Positions 7,837-16,024 of a DNA stretch of 64,000 nt are shown in pieces (position 1 is the first letter of the stretch; every line of letters starts with the position of its first letter). The DNA comes from Acidobacteriota bacterium (GTDB lineage: Bacteria; Acidobacteriota; Blastocatellia; Pyrinomonadales; Pyrinomonadaceae). The translations under genes and the position numbers were made by a program. The stretch covers positions 148,792-212,791 of the forward strand of contig JAFAZX010000083.1 in assembly GCA_019239425.1 (NCBI GenBank). The letters run 5' to 3'. The notes under the pieces were generated by a model. The model did not search any database and was not told where the DNA came from. It saw only the letters and a list, made by a program, of their open reading frames with translations.

Positions 7837-8454
7837 TTAGCGGTTGGCCTCCCCCAGCTTCTCGCTCCCCTTCTTCAACCGGCCGCTCAACGAGACAATC
7901 GCCTCCAGGTCGAGCCGCAGCCTGCCGTACGAATCGGCGTCCAGACGCCTGACGCCTTTCGCGTGGAGGCTGTTGGCGAACCTGAGGACGATGCCGTCCA
8001 GCCTCGAGAGCGCCGTCCGGAGCTGCGCTACGTCCGTCAGGGCCGGCGGCGACGGGCGCTTTTCGTCCTCGGCCGCCTCGGGCAGCACCAGGTTGAGCTT
8101 GAGGCGCTCGGCCAGCTTCCTGATCTCGGCGGCGGACTTCGCGACGAGTTTGAGGTCGAGGTCTCCCCCGCCCGAGGTCGCCCGCGCCAGGTCGTTGTTG
8201 ACGACCTGGAGGCGCAGGAAGTCTTCCCTGATCTGCGCGAACGCCAGGTGCGGGTCGCGACGCTCGCCCGAGCGGTGATACCGCTCGAGGAGTGCGAGCG
8301 CCATCTCGCGCTCCTCGGTCTCGGCGGCGTCGTTAGCCATCCGCTCGCGCGCGGCCCGCTCGGCGGCGCTCATCTGCTGGCCCTGCGCCCCCTGCACGCA
8401 GGCCGCGATGAGGAGGGCCGCCGCGCCGACGAAGAGTCTTGAGGGGTAGTTCAT
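7837..8454 (-). CDS. Putative lipoprotein of unknown function
   Basis: The product has 205 residues from ATG 8454. The N-terminus ends in ALLIAACVQG, which can be read as a lipobox (IAAC) or as an ordinary signal peptide cleaved after QG. The rest is a charged, helical, soluble protein with no motif I recognise. Its start codon overlaps the stop of the cupin gene (ATGA), so the two are translationally coupled and probably act together outside the cytoplasm. A longer frame back to 8826 is an overlap artefact. Confidence 0.75.
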   Translation of the reverse strand: MNYPSRLFVGAAALLIAACVQGAQGQQMSAAERAARERMANDAAETEEREMALALLERYHRSGERRDPHLAFAQIREDFLRLQVVNNDLARATSGGGDLDLKLVAKSAAEIRKLAERLKLNLVLPEAAEDEKRPSPPALTDVAQLRTALSRLDGIVLRFANSLHAKGVRRLDADSYGRLRLDLEAIVSLSGRLKKGSEKLGEANR

Positions 8455-8954
8455 TCTTTCCCTCTTTCCTTCACCCGCGGGTCGTCGGCCGGGTTCACGT
8501 ACGTGATCGTCCAGGGGCCCCGCCCGTGCAGTTGCAGAACCGTCTCCCCCTTCGTCCAGGCGAAGTGCCTCATCCCCACCGGCCAGTAGCCGAACGACCC
8601 GGCGGGCATCGCACGCGTCGCCCCGCGGTCGAACTTCTCCCCCATCCCGAAGTTGAGGACGCCCGAGATGACGGTCACGTGCTCGACCTGCGTGTGCCAG
8701 TGCGGCGCGACCACGAACCCATCCGGCAGCCACAGGCGCATGGTGAACATGCCCTCCCGAGAAGGGTCTCCCTCCAGGACGACCATCCTGGCGCCCTTCT
8801 GCAACGACGCAGGCCCCTGCTCCCATTTAACCTCGGCCGGGCGGAAGAGGCCCATCTTGTCCTGTGCCTGGGCGTCGCCCGCGTGGGCGCTGCTCTGGCC
8901 CGAGGCGGCAGAGGCGATAAAGAGGACGAGCGTGACGGTCAGCAGGATTTTCAT
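8451..8954 (-). CDS. Exported cupin-domain protein
   Basis: The product has 167 residues. ATG 8954 follows GAGGAG at 10 nt and opens a typical signal peptide (ILLTVTLVLFIASAASG). The mature part is a small cupin barrel: APHWHTQVEHVTVISG supplies the first metal-binding His residues, and MPAGSFGYWPVGMRHFAW supplies the second motif, with further His in LQLHGRGPW. Cupins bind a metal and may be enzymes or sensors; the substrate here is unknown. The stop overlaps the start of the next gene by ATGA. In-frame upstream ATG codons would lengthen the protein without a better ribosome site. Confidence 0.85.
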   Translation of the reverse strand: MKILLTVTLVLFIASAASGQSSAHAGDAQAQDKMGLFRPAEVKWEQGPASLQKGARMVVLEGDPSREGMFTMRLWLPDGFVVAPHWHTQVEHVTVISGVLNFGMGEKFDRGATRAMPAGSFGYWPVGMRHFAWTKGETVLQLHGRGPWTITYVNPADDPRVKERGKE

Positions 8955-9181
8955 CGTCGCAATGCTCCTCGCGGCGGGTGTTTGCGGAACCGAAGTTTGA
9001 TGCCGGGCGGGTTGAGAAGTCAATGAGAAAAGGAGGGGCGTCCCCGGCGGGAAGATTGAAGCGATGGAGCCGGGACTCGGGATGCGATATATTCCCGGCA
9101 GCGGGCGCGGGCCGGGCGGCACAGGGCCGGCTCCCGCGTCGTTCAAGCTCTTCGTCGGCAGACACCCTTTACGGAGAATTC

Positions 9182-9970
9182 ATGGGAACTGAATCGTTGT
9201 CGGAGCCCGTACGCGTCCTTATCGCTTACAGCCAGAAGCGCGCCGGCGCGAACGAGGTCATGCGCGCGCTCGCGGGCCACAAAGGCTGGCTCGCCCCGGT
9301 CACGCTGTTCGCGCAGGCGGAGGAGCAGCACCTTCTGTTAGACAGCGTGGTGATGTTCGGCACGGAGACGCGCCTGCCGCCGGGCGAGCTGTGGCTCTTC
9401 ACCGACCGCGCGGCCGCGGAGCGCGCGCAGGCGGCCGGGGCCATGCTCGGGCTGTACGCGGCCAAAGTCGCCGGCACCGAGCTGTTCGGCAAGATCGACC
9501 CGCGCCTCCAGATCGTCCGCGTGAACCCTTACTCGCCCAACGAGCAGGGCTGGCAGTTTCTTCCCGGCAGTTACGAGCTGGCTCAGCTCTGGGCGGAGGT
9601 CGTCGCGCTCGAAGAGAAATTCGAGGAGAGCGGCGACCCGTTCTACGCGGCCCTCGCCCGCTTCCGGGGCTTACTCTTCTTTGTTGGCCCGTCCGGCTAC
9701 GTCATCACCCTGCCGAATCAGGGCGGGCTGAAGAACCCGGCGGTCGTCTTCACCGCCCCGGACTGCGCCGACGCCTTCATGGCCCGCCTCACCGACGAGC
9801 AGCGCCAAGGGCTTGAGCGTAGAGGCGCCGACGGCATGACCCTCATCAAGAGGCTGCCGGAGCAGCAGATCGACGGCATGCTCATTAACGCGTTCGGCCC
9901 CGGCCCCTCCACCGTGCTCTTCTTCGGCGAGATCGAAGACGTCAACTCGCTCTACGACGAATCTTATTGA
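9182..9970 (+). CDS. SseB-like protein of unknown function
   Basis: The product has 262 residues. ATG 9182 has ACGGAG 5 nt upstream and is preferred to an earlier in-frame ATG at 8978 that overlaps the divergent cupin gene. There is no signal peptide. The segment LPPGELWLFTDRAAAERAQA resembles the start of an SseB-type domain, and a second similar segment (VVFTAPDCADAFMARL) suggests a two-lobed protein. SseB-like domains occur in enhancer or secretion-associated proteins, but no function can be assigned here. It is divergent from the cupin gene and 41 nt upstream of the CRTAC1 gene. Confidence 0.75.
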   Translation: MGTESLSEPVRVLIAYSQKRAGANEVMRALAGHKGWLAPVTLFAQAEEQHLLLDSVVMFGTETRLPPGELWLFTDRAAAERAQAAGAMLGLYAAKVAGTELFGKIDPRLQIVRVNPYSPNEQGWQFLPGSYELAQLWAEVVALEEKFEESGDPFYAALARFRGLLFFVGPSGYVITLPNQGGLKNPAVVFTAPDCADAFMARLTDEQRQGLERRGADGMTLIKRLPEQQIDGMLINAFGPGPSTVLFFGEIEDVNSLYDESY

Positions 9971-10011
9971 CGCGCGTCATGAAGTCGATGGCTTCGCCGA
10001 GGCCGGCGACG

Positions 10012-12408
10012 ATGAAGAACGGGACTGCGCTTCGGCGGGGGCGTGCCCGGACTTCGGCGGCGCTGTCGGCCTGCCTGATTCTCGCCCTACACATTCCCAC
10101 CTTCGGGGCACAGCGCCCGCAGGCCGCGCGCGGCCCCGCCGACCGCGCGCGCCTCGAACTGGCCGAGGACTTATCAGAGTCTCTGGCTAACGACCTCGTA
10201 GACCTTTCGCTCGCCGTGCGTGCCCGCGACTTCGAGAGGGTGGCCGACTTCATCCCGCCGCGGATCAACTCCGCACCGTTCCCGCGCCGACCTCGCGACG
10301 CCGATGTGGCAAAGGCGCGGCGGATGATCTTCTCGAAGCCGTACGTCGGGACAGACTCCGCCGTGCGGCCGACCTCGCGCGAGGAGTTCCTCCGCGGCCT
10401 TTCAAGCTTCCTCGCGAGCTTCGCCTTGATCGAAGACGCGCGCCTCGTGCTCGACGAAGCGAACTTCGCCGACGACGCGAGGGTGGTCGCAGGCGCCTCC
10501 GCCCCCGCCGCCGCGGAGGGCGCGAACGGCAGGGCGCGCGTCGTTCTCCGCCTCGTCGGTCGGAACCCCGAAGGCGCGCGCGCGTGTGTGACCGGCACCT
10601 TCAAAGCCGACGTCCGCATGACGGGTTCGAACTGGGTGCTCGACTCCTTCGAGCCCGGGCCGGACTTTCGCTGGCTGGCGGCGCGGCGGGACGTGTTCAC
10701 AGACGTCACGGCGGAGGCGGGCGTCGCCGCCGTGCTCCCGCCCTTCGGCGAGCGCGGCAACGACAACCAGATGCACGGCGCGGCGGCCGCAGACTTCGAC
10801 GGCGACGGCTGGATCGACCTCTTCGTCACGGCCCCCTATAGAAACTACCTCTACCTCAACGACGGGACGGGCCGCTTCAGAGACGTTTCCGAAGAGGCGG
10901 GCGTGAAGGCGCTCGCCACCGGCGTCGCGCCCCTCGCCCTCGATTACGACCGTGACGGCGCGACCGACGTCTTCATCTCCGCCGACGGCGGGCAGGTTCT
11001 CTTGCAGAACCGTTTGAAGAAGGGCGGGCGGCTTGAGTTCCGCGACGTGTCGCAGGAGTCGGGCGTGGGCGCGGCCCGCGCCGTCGGCTTCAGCGCCGCC
11101 GCCGGGGACGTGAACGGCGACGGCCTGACCGACATCTACGTCGCCTCCTACAACCACTACGGCCGCGTGACGCCCGACTCGTGGTACCGCGCGACGAACG
11201 GCACGCCGAACCTCCTCTTCGTCAACCGCGGCGACGGCACTTTCACGGAAGAGGCGAAGCGTTGGGGCGTGGACGACTCGCGCTGGACGTACGCGGCGGG
11301 GATGGCCGACCTGGACGGCGACGGGAGGCTGGACATCTACGCCGGCAACGACTTCGGCGAGAAGGCGCTCTTCGTCAACAGGGGGAATCGTTTCGTAGAC
11401 GAGGCGCGGGCGCGCGGCGTGCTCGACACGGCCAACGCGATGGGCATCGCCTTCGGCGATTACAACAACGACGGCCGGCTCGACATCCACTGCACGAACA
11501 TGTCCTCGACGGCGGGCGGCCGCATCCTCGCGCGCCTCTTCCCCGGGGAGACGGCGGCCGGGAACGTGCTCCTGAAACTCGACGCGGGGAACACCCTGTT
11601 CGAGGGCGACGGGCGCGGGCGCTTCCGCGACGTGAGCGCACAGGTCGGGGGCCTGCCGGCCGGTTGGGCGTGGGGCGGCGGCTTCTTCGACTTCGACAAC
11701 GACGGCTGGGAAGACCTCTACACGACGAACGGCTACGTCTCGGGCCGCTCGATGAAAGACACTTCGAGCCTCTACTGGCGACTCATCGTCACGGCGACCG
11801 CGAGCGCTTCGCGCCCCGACCTCGACCGGCTCATGTCCGAGCGAGGCTTCTCCTTCGCCGGCTACGAGCGCGACACGCTCTTCATGAACGTGTCCGCGGG
11901 GCGGCCGGGCGCGCGCAGGTTCACGGACGTCTCGGGCGTCTCGGGCGTCGACGCAATCGGCGACGGGCGCGGGGCCGTCTTCGCAGACTTCGATAACGAC
12001 GGCGACTACGACCTCTTCGTCACGGCGCTCCAGGGCGAGTCGCACCTGCTCTTCCGCAACAACGTCGGGCAGGAGAACCGACACCTGCGCGTCGTCCTCG
12101 AAGGCCGGGCGGCGGGCGAGGCCTTCGGCTCGGCGGTGCGCGTGCGGACTTCGCAGGGGACGCTGACGAAGGTGAAGGCGGGCGGCTCGGGCTTCATCTC
12201 GCAGCACGACCCGCGGCTCCTCTTCGGCCTCGGCCGGGACGCGCGCGCGCGTTCGGTGGTGGTCACGTGGGCCGACGGTAAGGTGGAAAGGTTCCGCGGA
12301 GACTTCAGGGCGAACTCGACCGTGCTCCTGCGAGAGGGCCGTGGCAGGGCGTCGACGTTAACCAACTTTAGTTTGAGACGCGAGTCCTCCCTCCGCCCGG
12401 TGACATAA
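10012..12408 (+). CDS. Secreted CRTAC1 / FG-GAP repeat protein with ASPIC-UnbV domain
   Basis: The product has about 798 residues. I take ATG 10012 because it opens the signal peptide (SAALSACLILALHIPTFGA); ATG 9979 or TTG 9967 are possible. From about residue 230 onwards there are VCBS/FG-GAP beta-propeller blades with repeated calcium-loop motifs such as DFDGDGWIDLFV, DYDRDGATDVFI, DVNGDGLTDIYV and DFDNDGDYDLFV. The C-terminus has the ASPIC/UnbV module (GSAVRVRTSQGT to WADGKVERF). Proteins of this build are secreted and thought to bind ligands or calcium. The N-terminal 200 residues are not recognised. Confidence 0.9.
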   Translation: MKNGTALRRGRARTSAALSACLILALHIPTFGAQRPQAARGPADRARLELAEDLSESLANDLVDLSLAVRARDFERVADFIPPRINSAPFPRRPRDADVAKARRMIFSKPYVGTDSAVRPTSREEFLRGLSSFLASFALIEDARLVLDEANFADDARVVAGASAPAAAEGANGRARVVLRLVGRNPEGARACVTGTFKADVRMTGSNWVLDSFEPGPDFRWLAARRDVFTDVTAEAGVAAVLPPFGERGNDNQMHGAAAADFDGDGWIDLFVTAPYRNYLYLNDGTGRFRDVSEEAGVKALATGVAPLALDYDRDGATDVFISADGGQVLLQNRLKKGGRLEFRDVSQESGVGAARAVGFSAAAGDVNGDGLTDIYVASYNHYGRVTPDSWYRATNGTPNLLFVNRGDGTFTEEAKRWGVDDSRWTYAAGMADLDGDGRLDIYAGNDFGEKALFVNRGNRFVDEARARGVLDTANAMGIAFGDYNNDGRLDIHCTNMSSTAGGRILARLFPGETAAGNVLLKLDAGNTLFEGDGRGRFRDVSAQVGGLPAGWAWGGGFFDFDNDGWEDLYTTNGYVSGRSMKDTSSLYWRLIVTATASASRPDLDRLMSERGFSFAGYERDTLFMNVSAGRPGARRFTDVSGVSGVDAIGDGRGAVFADFDNDGDYDLFVTALQGESHLLFRNNVGQENRHLRVVLEGRAAGEAFGSAVRVRTSQGTLTKVKAGGSGFISQHDPRLLFGLGRDARARSVVVTWADGKVERFRGDFRANSTVLLREGRGRASTLTNFSLRRESSLRPVT

Positions 12409-12467
12409 CCCGACATTTAAGCGACACTGCCACGCCGTACCTTATCGACCCCTCAGAGGAAAAATTC

Positions 12468-15400
12468 ATGTCCAAGTCCGGGCTGGCCCTTCTCTCCCTC
12501 TTCGTCCTGGTGGCTTGCGCCGCCGTGCCCGTCTCGGCGCAGAGCAACTACGCCACCCTGAGCGGGACGGTCTACGACCCGCAGCGGCAGGCCGTGCCGG
12601 GCGCGAACGTGCGCGCGACCAACGCGGGCACCGGCGCCGTCCGGCAGGTGACGACGGACGAGCAGGGCGCGTTCCGGCTGACGGGTCTGTTGCCGGGCGA
12701 CTACGAGCTGACAATCGAGGCGAAGGGTTTCGCCGCGCTGGCGCGCGCCGTCAACGTCGAGGTCGGGCAGCAGTTGACGCTCGACGTGGACTTGAAGATC
12801 ACGGACGTGAGCACCACGGTCGAGGTCAAGGGCGAGGCGGCGGTGCTGCGCACGACGGACGCGAGCGTGGGCGAAGTCGTCGAGTCGAAGTCAGTCCGCA
12901 GCCTGCCCTTGAACGGCCGGATGCTCATCGACCTCGTGCTCACCGTGCCCGGCGCGCACGAGAGCCACGGCGCGCAGGCCGGCGACATGAGCCCGCTCTA
13001 CTGGCGGCCCGGCCAGCGCTCGGCCGTCAGCATCGGCGGCAACCGCCCGAACGCGAACTACTTCCTCCTCGACGGCGCTACCAATACTGACCCCACCTTC
13101 AACACCTTGAACTTGAGCCCGTCGCCCGACGCCGTGCAGGAGTTCAGGGTTCAGACCGGCAGCTACTCGGCCGAGATGGGCGGCGCGGGCGGCGGCCAGG
13201 TCAACATCGTGACGCGGACGGGGACGAACGAGTTCCACGGCACGCTCTACGAGTTCACGCGCAACGACGCGCTCGACGCGCGCACCTTCAACGAGATGGA
13301 CGAGGCGTCGCGCCACCTCAACCGGAACAACTTCGGCGGCAGCTTCGGCGGCCCCGTCAGGAAGAACCGGAGCTTCTTCTTCGTCAACTACGAGGGCCTG
13401 CGCCTGACGCAGGCCATGACGATGACGCAGACCGTGCCGACGATGGAGGAGATCGACGGCGACTTCCAGATGAGCGGCACGACGATTTATAACCCGTTCA
13501 GCTCGCGCCCGAACCCGGGCTTCGACCCGACGCGGCCGGTCAGCGCCTCGAACCCGCAGGTCATCCGCGACCCCTTCCCCGACAACAAAATCCCTCAGAA
13601 CCTCATCAGCCCGCAGGCGCGCCTCTTCCTTGAGAGGTACGTGCCGCGCCCGAACATGGAGATGGGAATGCAGGGGTGCGGCGGGATGAGCATGACGATG
13701 ATGGGAGTCCCGCAGGTGACGGGCGCTGGTGTAGACTGCAACAACTACCAGGACGTGCGCGACATGCACCACGTCACCGACCAGGCCACCTTCCGCTTCG
13801 ACCAGAACTTCAAGGGCGGCGACAACCTCTTCGCGCGCTACTCCTTCAGCAAGGAGCACGGCTTCACGCCGCAGAACCTGCCCGGCTTCGGCGCGCTGCA
13901 CGACAACCTCTCGCAGCACGGCGTGGTCGGCTGGACGAAGGTCGTCAACCCTTCGGTCGTCAACATCGCGACCATTACGGCCTCGCGCCTCTCGATGCAC
14001 CGCTCGTCGGAGAACAGCGAGTCGAACGACATCGTCTCCGAGCTGGGGATTCTCGGCGTCGGCTTCGGCGGGAAGGGCGCCTACGGCGCGCCCTACTTCA
14101 ACGTGCAGGGCTACTCGCCGATGGGCGACACGTACATCGCGACGCCGATGCACGCTTGGGACACCATACTCGAAGCGCGCGACACTCTGAGCTGGCAGGT
14201 CGGCCGCCACTCTCTGAAGCTCGGCGGGAGCTACCGCCACTTCATCTGGCCGATGTGGGGCTTCTTCCAGAACCGCGGCTACTACCAGTTCACCAACGGC
14301 TTCACGACGCGCACCGCCACGAACGACGGCACGGGCTCGGCGCTCGCCAGTTTCCTCTTAGGCTTGCCGGCCGTGAAGCAGCGCCAGGCCGGCATCCCGC
14401 AGATGCAGCTCCGCCAGTGGTACGCCGACGCCTTCGTGCAGGACAGTTTTCAACTGACGCGCAACACGACCGTCCAGCTCGGCCTGCGCTACGAGTACAT
14501 GAGCCCGCTCCGCGACATCCGCTACGCCAACACGAACCTCACCTTCGTGAACGGCCGCCCCTTCGTCTTCGTCGGCGGGCAGATGGGGTTCCCCGAGGGC
14601 TTAATGCACTCGAACAAGCTCAACTTCGCGCCGCGCTTCGGCGTCTCGCACAACGTCCCCGCCTGGGGCCTCGTCCTGCACGGCGCGTTCGGCATCTTCT
14701 ACACGCCGGTGGACATGAACACCTGGTGCAACCAGCGCCACAACGTCCCCTACGTCTTCCCCGAGACGCAGCAGAGCGACAACTTCACGCCGGCCGCCGG
14801 CATCGTCGCCACGCACTTCAACTTCGGCCAGCCGGTTCTGGGCACGACGACCGTCAGCTTCGCCGCCTTCGACCCGCACGCGCCCGCGCAGTACATCGAG
14901 CAGTGGAGCCTCTCGGCCGAGAAGGCCCTCGGCGCTTCGACGACGCTGGAGCTGGGCTACCTCGGCTCGCGCGGCCTGCACCTGCAACGCTCGCACCTCA
15001 TCAACAACGCGCCCGCCGGCCCCGGCGCCATCGGCCCGCGCAGGCCCTTCACGACCCTGAGCTTCCTGCCGGGCACCGTTCTGCCCTCGAACATCACAAT
15101 CGCCAACACGACCTTCCCCGTGAGCGGCATCAACCTTTTGGAGAACTCGGCGCGGAGCTGGTACGACGCCGGGTACGCCAACGTCCGCCGCCGCTTCTCG
15201 CGCGGCTGGACGCTGCTCGCCAACTATACCTTCGCCAAGAGCCTGAGTGACGCCCCCGACTTCCGCTCGCCGATGTTCGAATCGGCCATCCCGCAGAACA
15301 ACCTCAACCTCTCTTTGGAGAAGGGGCCGGCCTGCGACATCCGCCACCGCTTCGCGCTGAGCACGGTCTACGACCTGCCGGGGCTTGGTCGCAGAGGCTT

Positions 15401-15872
15401 CGTCGCGGCGCTCACGAGCGGGTGGCAGCTCGCCGCCGTCTACCAGGCGCAGAGCGGCTTCCCCCTGACGATCTCCGTCTTCGGCGACACGGCCAACTCG
15501 GGGACGCTGCTCGGCGAGAACCCCGTCCGCGCCAACTACACGGGCCAGCCCGTCTTCGGGCCGGGGACGCGCACGTCCGACCGCTGGTTCAACCCGGCGG
15601 CCTTCGCCACGCCCGCCGCCTTCACCTTCGGCGACGTGGGCCGGAACACCGTCTACGGCCCCGGCATGCAGACTCTGGACGTGGCGCTGCACCGCGAGTT
15701 CGCCGTGACGGAGAGGCTGCGCTTCCAACTGCGCGGCGAGCTCTTCAACGCGCTCAACCACACCAACCTCGGCACGCCGAACCGCTTCGTCAACACGCCG
15801 CAGTTCGGCACCATCACCGAGGCGGCGACGCCCGGCCGCGAGGTTCAACTGGGGGTGCGCCTCTCCTTCTGA
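12468..15872 (+). CDS. Oar-like TonB-dependent outer-membrane receptor
   Basis: The product has 1134 residues. ATG 12468 follows GAGG at 8 nt and opens a signal peptide ending SAQS. Residues about 25-115 form a carboxypeptidase-regulatory-like domain (LSGTVYDPQRQAVPGANV; FRLTGLLPGDYELTIEAKG). A plug-like region follows (VRSLPLNGRMLIDLVLTVPG; NYFLLDGATNTDP; VQEFRVQTGSYSAEMGG). The remainder is a long beta-barrel with many aromatic strand ends, finishing REVQLGVRLSF with the terminal Phe expected for outer-membrane insertion. Such receptors are abundant in Acidobacteriota and import or bind polymers or peptides; the ligand is unknown. Confidence 0.92.
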   Translation: MSKSGLALLSLFVLVACAAVPVSAQSNYATLSGTVYDPQRQAVPGANVRATNAGTGAVRQVTTDEQGAFRLTGLLPGDYELTIEAKGFAALARAVNVEVGQQLTLDVDLKITDVSTTVEVKGEAAVLRTTDASVGEVVESKSVRSLPLNGRMLIDLVLTVPGAHESHGAQAGDMSPLYWRPGQRSAVSIGGNRPNANYFLLDGATNTDPTFNTLNLSPSPDAVQEFRVQTGSYSAEMGGAGGGQVNIVTRTGTNEFHGTLYEFTRNDALDARTFNEMDEASRHLNRNNFGGSFGGPVRKNRSFFFVNYEGLRLTQAMTMTQTVPTMEEIDGDFQMSGTTIYNPFSSRPNPGFDPTRPVSASNPQVIRDPFPDNKIPQNLISPQARLFLERYVPRPNMEMGMQGCGGMSMTMMGVPQVTGAGVDCNNYQDVRDMHHVTDQATFRFDQNFKGGDNLFARYSFSKEHGFTPQNLPGFGALHDNLSQHGVVGWTKVVNPSVVNIATITASRLSMHRSSENSESNDIVSELGILGVGFGGKGAYGAPYFNVQGYSPMGDTYIATPMHAWDTILEARDTLSWQVGRHSLKLGGSYRHFIWPMWGFFQNRGYYQFTNGFTTRTATNDGTGSALASFLLGLPAVKQRQAGIPQMQLRQWYADAFVQDSFQLTRNTTVQLGLRYEYMSPLRDIRYANTNLTFVNGRPFVFVGGQMGFPEGLMHSNKLNFAPRFGVSHNVPAWGLVLHGAFGIFYTPVDMNTWCNQRHNVPYVFPETQQSDNFTPAAGIVATHFNFGQPVLGTTTVSFAAFDPHAPAQYIEQWSLSAEKALGASTTLELGYLGSRGLHLQRSHLINNAPAGPGAIGPRRPFTTLSFLPGTVLPSNITIANTTFPVSGINLLENSARSWYDAGYANVRRRFSRGWTLLANYTFAKSLSDAPDFRSPMFESAIPQNNLNLSLEKGPACDIRHRFALSTVYDLPGLGRRGFVAALTSGWQLAAVYQAQSGFPLTISVFGDTANSGTLLGENPVRANYTGQPVFGPGTRTSDRWFNPAAFATPAAFTFGDVGRNTVYGPGMQTLDVALHREFAVTERLRFQLRGELFNALNHTNLGTPNRFVNTPQFGTITEAATPGREVQLGVRLSF

Positions 15873-15907
15873 AGCCCCTGGCCCACTCGAATGAAGAAGG
15901 ATTGAAC

Positions 15908-15957
15908 CACAGAGACACGGCTGGTTGAGTTATAACTCAACCAGCCGTGTCTCTGTG
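15908..15957. terminator. Perfect 50-bp palindrome between convergent genes
   Basis: The arms CACAGAGACACGGCTGG and its complement pair without mismatch about a centre at 15932/15933. It lies between the convergent receptor and macroglobulin genes and can terminate both. The CCACAGAGACAC text recalls a dispersed repeat seen in many environmental genomes. Confidence 0.75.
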
Positions 15958-16024
15958 TCTCTGTGTTGAAAGCCAACTCCATCCGCATCACGCCCGGGGC
16001 GTCCGCACACCTCGGGTCGTTACT

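Noticed and set aside
10402..12207. 601-codon frame antisense to the CRTAC1 gene
   Set aside because: The plus-strand frame carries repeated calcium-loop motifs and the ASPIC domain; the minus frame has none.
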